Shown here one piece after another: positions 1 through 6,169 of a stretch of DNA of 27,630 nucleotides. The stretch comes from JAVEVH01 sp034005145. Its GTDB lineage: Bacteria; Patescibacteriota; Dojkabacteria; SC72. The translations under genes and the position numbers were made by a program. The first letter of the stretch is position 1, and every line of letters begins with the position of its first letter. The notes under the pieces are model-generated. The model did not search any database and had not been told where the DNA came from. It was given only the letters and a program-made list of their open reading frames with translations. The stretch lies in the NCBI GenBank assembly GCA_034005145.1, contig JAVEVH010000006.1:1-27630 (forward strand), written 5' to 3'.

Positions 1-251
1 CTTAAATTAATCATAGAATCAAATTCTACTCTCTCATCCATACCTAAATCTGGATATATATTTATACCCCATAGATTCTCTTGTTTAGAACCTAGTTTTA
101 ATAGATATGCTTCTTGATCTGAATGTAGTTCTGCATCTATGACTAGAATATTCTTTTCTACATCTACTACCCCTTTTACAAGATTACCAAACATCTTAGA
201 AGACATCTCTTTTAGTACCTGAATACTAATTTTGTTCTCTACTACTTGCAT
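1..251 (-). CDS. DUF5674 family protein (3' end cut by window edge)
   Basis: The minus strand from an ATG at 251 is open to the window edge for 83 codons. The product begins MQVVENKISIQVLKEMSSK and contains LVKGVVDVEKNILVIDAELH, followed by a GSKQENLWGINIYPDLG segment. This is the pattern I know from DUF5674, a protein family of about 100-115 residues common in Candidate Phyla Radiation genomes and some cyanobacteria; its function is unknown. The part seen is soluble, with no signal peptide or membrane segment. The start is well fixed: a TATAAT box with a TG extension lies only 5 bases upstream, so the mRNA is probably leaderless. The missing C-terminus lies left of the window. The family call is from memory of conserved words, not from a search. 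Confidence 0.75.
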   Translation of the reverse strand, partial: MQVVENKISIQVLKEMSSKMFGNLVKGVVDVEKNILVIDAELHSDQEAYLLKLGSKQENLWGINIYPDLGMDERVEFDSMINL

Positions 252-256
252 ATCCT

Positions 257-266
257 ATTATATCAA
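257..266 (-). promoter_or_regulatory. Extended -10 promoter of the DUF5674 gene
   Basis: Read on the minus strand this is TTGATATAAT, a perfect TATAAT (257-262) with the TGN extension. It sits 5 bases before the ATG at 251. No convincing -35 is present, as often with extended -10 promoters. The same 14-base word ATTCTTGATATAAT occurs at the promoter of the Nudix gene at 4844. Confidence 0.6.
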
Positions 267-345
267 GAATGGCTCCTTTTATCTCGAATCTTCTGTTTCA
301 TTCTCATTTTACATAGGGTCCAGACGTGTATGTCCCGCCATTTTT

Positions 346-514
346 ATATTCCCGAAATAGAAAGTTGGGGGAATATCTAATACCGCTACTCTAACAGGAG
401 AAACAGATAAAAAGAATGTTCACCGAATATTTCTAACAAAAGGACAAAATAATAAATTAGTACAAAATATAAGCTAGTTTACAGATTCCGAACATATATA
501 TTCCCCCAAATAGA
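346..514. repeat. Three copies of an ATATTCCC motif, one inverted, in the 252-528 intergenic region
   Basis: ATATTCCCGAAATAGA (346-361) recurs as ATATTCCCCCAAATAGA (498-514). Between them TTGGGGGAATAT (365-376) is the exact reverse complement of 498-509 (12 bp) and pairs for 8 bp with 346-353. The middle copy could therefore form either a local hairpin or a longer-range stem. The stretch between holds a 38-codon open frame (361-477, ending TAG) without a start codon, which may be a gene remnant. I see no recognisable gene, tRNA or clear intrinsic terminator in 252-528. Possible explanations are a decayed mobile element, a regulatory structure or a transcription-end structure of the gene at 529. 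Confidence 0.45.
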
Positions 515-528
515 TACTTCTTAATCTA

Positions 529-1923
529 TTAATTATTAAGAACAGACTCTACGTTCTCCTTTGATAGACACCTTCTTGTAGCTGTTTGATCCGTATCATA
601 GAAAGTATATGTAGGCGAACAAGTATTACCAGATTCATAATAAACAATATCGTAATACACCCACACCTGTTTACCACTAGAAGTCTGCATTACATCAGGA
701 TTACCAAACTTATCTATTAAATCCTCCTTATAACGACTATCAGCATCACCCCAATCATCCCACTCACTAAAACTAATCTCCCCCTTGGGCGCATCATCTT
801 CAACAACACCTTCTTCTTCCTTTTTAGCACCCTCTTGTACGGCCACTTCCTTTGAAACTCTGTCATCAGACATATTGGTAATATACTCCTTTACCTCTTC
901 ACTTGTCATTGGCTTGTAATCCTTGTTAACACTCTTTATCCACTCCTCTACCTCAGTTTTCTCTAACTCTGCTACTGTTACTTCTCCAGGATATTTAGTA
1001 TTTTTGATCACCTGGAAAGGAGGATGATATTCAAAATTTTTAAGATCTATCCCTATTACTTTACCCTCCTGAGCACTTGCTCTAAACTCCTCTAGTCCTA
1101 TATTAACAGCTTCAAACTTACCAAATGCATTACCTAAATTTCTAGGGATATCGGTTATTGATAATACTGTAGCGATAGGTTCAGTTACAGTTCTTACATC
1201 TTTTACAAAAGATGACACTTTATTTTTATCTCCCAAAGCTATTTGAGCCCCATCCTCAGTTACTTCCAATGCTAAATCTACACCTGTAACAACTACCGTT
1301 ACCTGTGCCAAAGTACCAGAAGCAGCAATCCCAGCTGCACCACCAGTAGCTACAACACCACCTACATAAACAGCAACTTTACATGTATCTTTAACCACTA
1401 TTGCCTGATTTTCTAATTTTTCAAAAGCATCTCCTGCCTCTCCCCATGCTTCCCTAGTTGCCATATCTTGGGATTGGTTTAGTATTAATTGGGCTTTTTT
1501 AACATCTACTCCAAAATGTTGAGCTAAAGTTCTTACTGTTCTACCTGCTGGAGCACTCTCTATTACTGCTTGAACTTCCTTCGTATCGTATGCATATGCC
1601 TTATTAACAATGTTGGATGATATAGTTTCTTCAGCCAACTTACTTGCGTTCTCTTCTAGATTTAATACCTTAGCTTCTAAATCTTCCCATTCTTGAATTA
1701 TTGATTCAACCTCTGTATTCCAATCATCATAGCTTTCATAATCTTTTGCATTAACTAAAACATTATCTGTTTTATATCTTAATGCTAAATACTCTTTAGA
1801 TATTGATAATGTATCCTCATATACAATCTGTTCTGTTTTATCATTACCCCTTATTAAAAAAAATCCTACCAAAGAGATAGGGATAATAGCTAATAAGAGC
1901 AGAAAAATATTTTTTCTAGACAT
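529..1923 (-). CDS. Membrane-anchored protein with Gly-rich hydrophobic segment and C-terminal BamE/SmpA-like region (unknown)
   Basis: I do not recognise the family. The 464-residue product starts with one hydrophobic segment (about residues 6-24) after a short basic N-terminus, which suggests a signal anchor with the rest outside the membrane. Residues about 35-105 are charged and probably coiled coil. Residues about 128-150 resemble a small helix-turn-helix-like repeat (RTLAQHFGVDVKKAQ). Residues 181-220 are a long Gly/Ala/Val-rich hydrophobic stretch with GG pairs. An acidic linker (about 365-385) precedes a C-terminal segment with LIDKFGNPDVMQTSSGKQVW followed by VYYD. That segment is reminiscent of the BamE/SmpA fold, which is inference only. 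Two Cys near the end could form a disulfide. The ATG at 1923 is followed by KKN-like signal sequence; a weak TTTAAC box lies 6 bases upstream. The gene diverges from the one at 2125. Confidence 0.75.
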   Translation of the reverse strand: MSRKNIFLLLLAIIPISLVGFFLIRGNDKTEQIVYEDTLSISKEYLALRYKTDNVLVNAKDYESYDDWNTEVESIIQEWEDLEAKVLNLEENASKLAEETISSNIVNKAYAYDTKEVQAVIESAPAGRTVRTLAQHFGVDVKKAQLILNQSQDMATREAWGEAGDAFEKLENQAIVVKDTCKVAVYVGGVVATGGAAGIAASGTLAQVTVVVTGVDLALEVTEDGAQIALGDKNKVSSFVKDVRTVTEPIATVLSITDIPRNLGNAFGKFEAVNIGLEEFRASAQEGKVIGIDLKNFEYHPPFQVIKNTKYPGEVTVAELEKTEVEEWIKSVNKDYKPMTSEEVKEYITNMSDDRVSKEVAVQEGAKKEEEGVVEDDAPKGEISFSEWDDWGDADSRYKEDLIDKFGNPDVMQTSSGKQVWVYYDIVYYESGNTCSPTYTFYDTDQTATRRCLSKENVESVLNN

Positions 1924-2025
1924 AGTACTGTTAAAAAGATTAAATATGGATATTTTAATACAAAAGTAGAAATATATACATAGTAATAATCGTGTAAAGA
2001 TTAATATCTAAACAGGAAAGATATG

Positions 2026-2053
2026 AGGAGGTTGGGGAATTTTTCTACCTCCT
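2026..2053 (+). promoter_or_regulatory. Hairpin with Shine-Dalgarno-like arm between divergent genes
   Basis: AGGAGGT (2026-2032) pairs perfectly with ACCTCCT (2047-2053) across a 14-base loop. It lies upstream of the predicted -10 box of the gene at 2125, so it is outside that mRNA if the leaderless start is right. It could be an operator-like inverted repeat or a relic. No T-run follows. Confidence 0.3.
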
Positions 2054-2111
2054 TCATTTTCATTATACTCCAGACATATATATTTAAATATGATAATATT
2101 TTTAATAACTT

Positions 2112-2117
2112 TATATT
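2112..2117 (+). promoter_or_regulatory. -10 box of the gene at 2125
   Basis: TATATT lies 7 bases before the ATG at 2125, which places the expected transcription start at or one base before the start codon. No good -35 is visible. Its position supports the internal ATG at 2125 over the longer frame opening at 2023. Confidence 0.45.
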
Positions 2118-2124
2118 AACCATA

Positions 2125-2850
2125 ATGAAGAAATTTTTACTTACCTTACTTAGTATAATATTCATACTATTAATACTAGTAGGAGGTGTATTAGCATACT
2201 TTGGTTTTATACCAGCACTCTCTAATACCTTTGTTAAACAAGTAGATTTAGGTATAGAGAATGATCCTCAATTAAATATAGATTTAAAGAATAAAATAGG
2301 TTTACAATTTAATATCCCTGAAGATGAATTACCAACAGATAAAGAGGTTGTATATGAAGGAAGTATAGAGATAGATGAATCCTTAACATCTGAACAGATT
2401 ACATCTGTACTCAATACTGTTAAATCTGAACTTGCATATATGCCATTTTCAAATGTTCAAATTAGAATTAATGAGGATGGTACAACTGAAGCTTCTTTTA
2501 ATTTGAATATAGAAACAACTGTAAATGAGGCTAAGAAGTTAGGTTATACTGATGAACAGATAGAAGAAGGAAAGAAATATTTAGGAGTATTGGGAGATTC
2601 AGTATATATGTATGCGAAGCTATCATTTGATATTTCTAATGATGAATTAATGGTAACTCCGTATGCATTCAGAATACAAAACTTTAATGTACCAACTGCT
2701 ATTACAAAAATGGTTGCAGATGTAGGAAGTAATGCAATTGAAGATAGGTTATCTCAGGTTCCAAATCTAAGTATAGAATCACTTAAACAGGTAGGAGATA
2801 GGCTTAACTTTAAAGGTACTATACCTGGGAGTGTGAGTACTGTGGATTAA
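2125..2850 (+). CDS. Signal-anchored extracytoplasmic protein, unknown family
   Basis: The 241-residue product begins MKKFLLTLLSIIFILLILVG, a basic N-terminus and a single hydrophobic helix (to about residue 24), followed by a soluble domain that should lie outside the membrane. The frame is open from an upstream ATG at 2023, but the extra 34 residues look non-coding and would place the hydrophobic helix in the interior. The ATG at 2125 gives a textbook signal anchor and has a -10 box 7 bases upstream, so I chose it. The domain alternates beta-like segments (VVYEGSIEIDESLT, NVQIRINEDGTTEASFNLNI) and short helices. The layout reminds me of lipid-binding TULIP/DUF2993-type envelope proteins, but I cannot assign a family. 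The next gene is convergent. Confidence 0.75.
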   Translation: MKKFLLTLLSIIFILLILVGGVLAYFGFIPALSNTFVKQVDLGIENDPQLNIDLKNKIGLQFNIPEDELPTDKEVVYEGSIEIDESLTSEQITSVLNTVKSELAYMPFSNVQIRINEDGTTEASFNLNIETTVNEAKKLGYTDEQIEEGKKYLGVLGDSVYMYAKLSFDISNDELMVTPYAFRIQNFNVPTAITKMVADVGSNAIEDRLSQVPNLSIESLKQVGDRLNFKGTIPGSVSTVD

Positions 2851-2891
2851 TAAAGGGATAGTCTAAAAAGTTACTAAGTAGGATATATTGG

Positions 2892-3623
2892 TTATATAGG
2901 TTCACCACTTACTCCACTATATCTATATATTGAGGGCTTACCACTTCTAATCCATATTGTAGAGTTTTTAAAGTTTTCTCCTTCTACATCTTCTATATTC
3001 ATACGTGTAAGTAACCTATTCTCTAACTCATAAGCTAATTCTTCTTTATTACTATCAGAGATATCCCTCTCTATATCAAATTCTAAAGCAAGAGGAGCAT
3101 CAGAGCCCTCTACAAGTACTATCTCTGAGTTAGGTACTACCCCATTAAAAGTAAGAAGTAGTTCTTGAGAATTAACATATATAGATATTTTAGAATCAGT
3201 ATACTCTTTTAAAACCCTCTCTAATTTATCATCTCCCTCAGAAACAATCTTCCCCCTCTTATCAAATAGGTTATATACTGTTCCCTTCCACTCTACAATC
3301 TCTATTACATTAGGAGATATGTTACTCTCTTTTGGTATTTGAACAATCTCTTTAGCTAATCTAGATCTCTGTTCTTCTGAGGGATTAAAATCTTTCTGCT
3401 GGGAATCTGGATATATATCTGAACCAATGGGATATGATATCCTAAGTATTTTCTCTTTCCTATTTCCATCATCACTAATTCTGGGAGCTCTAATTTCTCT
3501 CTTTTGCTTATCTGGTATTTGTAATACCTCTAATGTTTTATCTAATACCTTATCTATATATTCATTATATTTCTCTAATGAATATCCTTTAGAAATTTTA
3601 GAGATTTCTACCAATGGTGTCAT
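2892..3623 (-). CDS. Soluble hypothetical protein
   Basis: The 243-residue product begins MTPLVEISKISKGYS. It has no signal peptide or membrane helix and is rich in charged residues. I see alternating helix (NEYIDKVLDKTLEVLQIPDK, about residues 21-40) and strand segments and no catalytic motif that I recognise. The frame is open to an ATG at 3695, but the first 24 residues of that version are hydrophobic and aromatic nonsense. The ATG at 3623 has a TATATT box exactly 6 bases upstream and a TTGTTA -35 at 19 bases spacing, so I place the start there. It is convergent with the gene ending at 2850 and divergent from the TspO gene. Confidence 0.7.
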   Translation of the reverse strand: MTPLVEISKISKGYSLEKYNEYIDKVLDKTLEVLQIPDKQKREIRAPRISDDGNRKEKILRISYPIGSDIYPDSQQKDFNPSEEQRSRLAKEIVQIPKESNISPNVIEIVEWKGTVYNLFDKRGKIVSEGDDKLERVLKEYTDSKISIYVNSQELLLTFNGVVPNSEIVLVEGSDAPLALEFDIERDISDSNKEELAYELENRLLTRMNIEDVEGENFKNSTIWIRSGKPSIYRYSGVSGEPI

Positions 3624-3629
3624 AGTAAA

Positions 3630-3660
3630 AATATAGAAATTAATAATATAAGTATAACAA
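3630..3660 (-). promoter_or_regulatory. Promoter of the gene starting at 3623 (leaderless)
   Basis: On the minus strand TTGTTA (3655-3660), a 19-base spacer and TATATT (3630-3635) are followed by 6 bases and the ATG. The expected transcription start coincides with the A of the start codon. Confidence 0.5.
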
Positions 3661-3739
3661 GGATTGTTATAGAATTGAATGTTTAAAAAATACACACATA
3701 GTAATTTTTACAAATCAGTAATCTGTACCTCTCTAAAAA

Positions 3740-4180
3740 ATGTTATCATTAATTACTATGCCAAAAACTATGGACTCTAGAGAGTGGTATTCAAAAACTA
3801 AAAGACCATCATGGGCACCACCATCTTGGTTATTTGGACCTGTATGGTCAGTACTGTATATATTGATAATGGTATCTTTTGGATATGTATTTATTAAAGG
3901 ATATCAAGGAGATATTACTTTCATAATATTACTCCCATTTATACTCAATATTCTTTTTAATATACTCTTCTCACCAATACAGTGGGGATTAAGGAATAAC
4001 CTACTGGCTAGTATAGATATATATCTCCTCTTTATTACAATAATCTGGATAATGATAGTAATATTCCCATACTATCAATGGGTTACATATATACAAATAC
4101 CATATCTAATATGGGTTACCTTTGCTGGTATATTACAAACAGTAATTACCATAATGAATTGGAATAGGAAGATATCTTAA
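3740..4180 (+). CDS. tspO: TspO/MBR family protein
   Basis: TspO proteins (relatives of the mitochondrial peripheral benzodiazepine receptor) are five-helix membrane proteins that bind or degrade porphyrins and act in stress responses. This 146-residue product has the usual family length and its hallmark N-terminal words: WYSKTKRPSWAPPSW (residues 16-30) then FGPVWSVLY (32-40). Five hydrophobic segments follow, with LN at 69-70 before LFSPIQWGLRN (76-86), the counterpart of the family's Trp/Ser-Pro-Phe motif, and PYLIWVTFAG (121-130) in the last helix. The family Asn near the end of helix 5 appears as Gln. The start may be the ATG at 3758, because a TATCAT box lies 8 bases before it, while nothing supports 3740. 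The gene stands alone, convergent with the gene at 4195. No haem or porphyrin gene is in the window, so its ligand is open. Confidence 0.9.
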   Translation: MLSLITMPKTMDSREWYSKTKRPSWAPPSWLFGPVWSVLYILIMVSFGYVFIKGYQGDITFIILLPFILNILFNILFSPIQWGLRNNLLASIDIYLLFITIIWIMIVIFPYYQWVTYIQIPYLIWVTFAGILQTVITIMNWNRKIS

Positions 4181-4194
4181 GATACAAGTTCAAA

Positions 4195-4761
4195 TTAACG
4201 AATACCGCTCTTTCTCTCTCTCTCAGCTATTCTTCTCATTGCTTCTCTATGCATCATCTTTATCTGATATATCTGACTGTGAGGATACCAGAATAGAAAA
4301 TCACAGAAATCTTTAGTAAATTCTAAATCCTCTATACTAGTCTCTCCAAACTCTATGCCTAATCCCTTTAAATCTTCTTTTCTATCTTCAGAGAGATATA
4401 CCCCTAATGAATTTTTTATTCTATTCATATCTTCCCAGAAGTCTTCTCCTGCATATTTATAACTCTCCCAGAAATCTCGCTTTAAAAGGTTATAACGAGA
4501 AATAGAATCAGGGATAAAAATATTTCCAAAATTTTTATACACTTTTAAATCTTCTTCTGCATTTTTTGCACTCTCAATAAATCCAATGAAGCCAGTAAAT
4601 ACTCCATCTATTTTCTTTTGAACCTCACTACGACAATCTATAGCACTTATTTTATCAGGTATAAACCAATTATTTTGCTTTATATTACCAAGGATCTCTG
4701 AAAGATCTGTGGGGGCTAAAAATGGGTGCTCTATCTCCGGTGTAATTTCACTTTCTATCAT
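4195..4761 (-). CDS. Soluble hypothetical protein
   Basis: I do not recognise this 188-residue protein. It has no signal peptide or membrane helix. It is helix-rich with many aromatic and acidic residues, including a DFWESYKYAGEDFWED segment (about residues 92-107) and a DFCDFLFWYPHSQIYQIKMM stretch near the C-terminus. It ends in a very basic tail (REAMRRIAERERKSGIR), which could bind nucleic acid or be an extended helix; this is inference. The ATG at 4761 is the only sensible start; a TGATATAAT box lies about 30 bases upstream, between this gene and the divergent Nudix gene. It is convergent with tspO with a 14-base gap. Confidence 0.65.
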   Translation of the reverse strand: MIESEITPEIEHPFLAPTDLSEILGNIKQNNWFIPDKISAIDCRSEVQKKIDGVFTGFIGFIESAKNAEEDLKVYKNFGNIFIPDSISRYNLLKRDFWESYKYAGEDFWEDMNRIKNSLGVYLSEDRKEDLKGLGIEFGETSIEDLEFTKDFCDFLFWYPHSQIYQIKMMHREAMRRIAERERKSGIR

Positions 4762-4807
4762 TTTATATTGTTTAAATTTTATTAAACTGATTATATCATT
4801 TTTTTAT

Positions 4808-4837
4808 AGGACACTCTATTTCAATTCTTGATATAAT
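4808..4837 (+). promoter_or_regulatory. Promoter of the Nudix gene at 4844 (leaderless)
   Basis: AGGACA (4808-4813), an 18-base spacer and a perfect TATAAT with TG extension (4832-4837) are followed by exactly 6 bases and the ATG. There is no room for a ribosome binding site. Confidence 0.6.
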
Positions 4838-4843
4838 TTTGGT

Positions 4844-5341
4844 ATGAGAAAAGCCACACTTGTATTCTTAATAAACAAAGATACCAACAGTATATGCCTT
4901 GGTATGAAGAAAAGAGGTTTTGGAGCATTAAGATGGAATGGGTTTGGAGGTAAGGTAAATAAGGGTGAAGATATAGAGGATGCTGCGATAAGGGAGATAT
5001 ATGAAGAGACCACAGATAGTAATCAAAATGAAGGAGTAATAATAGATAGGAAAGATTTAGAAAGGGTTGCTATCTTAAACTTTACTTTCCCTCATCAACA
5101 GGATTGGAATCAACAGGTACATGTTTTCTTTGTTGAGAAATGGAATGGTAATATAAATGAGAGTGAAGAAATGAAACCAGAATGGTTTGATATAGATGAA
5201 ATACCATATAGTGATATGTGGTCTGATGATAAATATTGGTTACCTAGAGTATTAAAGGGAGAAAGAATGACTGCAGACTTCTCTTTCAATGAAAATGATG
5301 AAATGATTAGTAATGAGATTAGGGATTTTCCCTTAAAATAG
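4844..5341 (+). CDS. MTH1-like Nudix hydrolase (8-oxo-dGTP diphosphatase type)
   Basis: This 165-residue protein resembles human MTH1 (156 residues) over its whole length. MTH1 hydrolyses oxidised purine nucleoside triphosphates (8-oxo-dGTP, 2-oxo-dATP) to monophosphates and so keeps them out of DNA. It has the MTH1 word GMKKRGFGALRWNGFGGKV (residues 20-38) with Asn32 in the nucleobase-binding position. The Nudix box runs from Gly36 through Glu42 to REIYEE (50-55); the usual Gly two residues later is Thr57. The second pocket word DMWSDDKYW (124-132) supplies Trp126 and the Asp128/Asp129 pair that read the base in MTH1. It is a cytosolic enzyme, single-gene unit, with a leaderless promoter. 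Nothing suggests a different Nudix substrate, though the Thr57 substitution is unusual. Confidence 0.9.
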   Translation: MRKATLVFLINKDTNSICLGMKKRGFGALRWNGFGGKVNKGEDIEDAAIREIYEETTDSNQNEGVIIDRKDLERVAILNFTFPHQQDWNQQVHVFFVEKWNGNINESEEMKPEWFDIDEIPYSDMWSDDKYWLPRVLKGERMTADFSFNENDEMISNEIRDFPLK

Positions 5342-5365
5342 GATTAGAAACAAAATGTTTTTCTA

Positions 5366-6169
5366 CTATTTTCTTATCAGCTTCATTTCTCCACAATACA
5401 AATGAGAACCTATCATTGTACAAGTATTCTCTATTTCCATTTCTTTATTATAAACTGTAACAGTATCTCCCTCTATCATATATGATTCATATATTATTAT
5501 TCTTAAGTTCTTTCTATTTTCAATTACTTCATTTTCTAAACTGTATGCCCCCAATTGATACATATATACTTTCCCATCTTTAAAAAGTAACCCTATTTTA
5601 GAGATAGAGTCTGAAGAGTATCCAATATATGAGAGTGTATACTCCTCTTCCCACATACCCTCTACTGTTTCTTTTGATAGTTTAGGTGGTGCATATTTTC
5701 TAACTTCCTTAAGATCAAGAGTATTAGTATTATAATTATATTGATTCTTATATTTACCTCTAATATATTTCCATCCCTCTCTTTCACCTATTGAAGATAC
5801 TGTATATGATTCAACCTTATTCCACTCATTCTTTTTTAATTCAAACTCAATTAATTCATCTCCTTTTATCTTATAAAAGTATTGTGAAGTTACATAGAAT
5901 ATTCCCTCTTCTGTATCTATCACTCCCTTCTCAAGCATTCCATTTTTATATAGTTTATAACCATTATTAACTTTCTGTTTTAGGAGAGTTTCTATAGACA
6001 TGTTTTTTTCTAAGCCCTCTTTATAGAAGAGACCATCTAATCCCCCAATACGATTTTGAGGAATAAATATGAGTAGAAGGAGAAGAGAAGTTAAGAAGAA
6101 CAATAGTATAGAAGATACAATTATCAAGCTTCTTTTTTTAGAATATATATTCTTAAGAAACTCTCTCAT
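5366..6169 (-). CDS. Membrane-anchored hypothetical protein, second gene of the surface-protein operon
   Basis: The 267-residue product has one strong hydrophobic helix (about residues 14-37) after a basic N-terminus, then a beta-rich domain predicted to be extracytoplasmic. I do not recognise the family. It contains several short strand-like repeats (GYKLYKNGMLEKGVIDTEEG, EGIFYVTSQYFYKIKGDELI) and a C-terminal pair of Cys (NTCTMIGSHLYCGE) that may form a disulfide. Its ATG abuts the TAA of the giant gene upstream, and AAGGAGT inside that gene's last codons lies 6 bases before it. The two genes are therefore one transcript and probably translationally coupled, which suggests a role connected with the giant surface protein. 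It converges with the Nudix gene; a weak stem (5348-5360) lies between them. Confidence 0.75.
   Translation of the reverse strand: MREFLKNIYSKKRSLIIVSSILLFFLTSLLLLLIFIPQNRIGGLDGLFYKEGLEKNMSIETLLKQKVNNGYKLYKNGMLEKGVIDTEEGIFYVTSQYFYKIKGDELIEFELKKNEWNKVESYTVSSIGEREGWKYIRGKYKNQYNYNTNTLDLKEVRKYAPPKLSKETVEGMWEEEYTLSYIGYSSDSISKIGLLFKDGKVYMYQLGAYSLENEVIENRKNLRIIIYESYMIEGDTVTVYNKEMEIENTCTMIGSHLYCGEMKLIRK

Noticed and set aside
361..477. 38-codon open frame in the intergenic region as a gene
   Set aside because: It follows a stop codon and has no usable start or ribosome binding site, so it is mentioned only as a possible remnant.
2023..2124. 34-codon N-terminal extension of the gene at 2125
   Set aside because: It has non-coding character, includes half of a hairpin, and the internal ATG has a signal anchor and a -10 box in the leaderless position.
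5348..5360. AAACA/TGTTT stem as a terminator between convergent genes
   Set aside because: Five base pairs with one G-C is too weak to list as a feature on its own.
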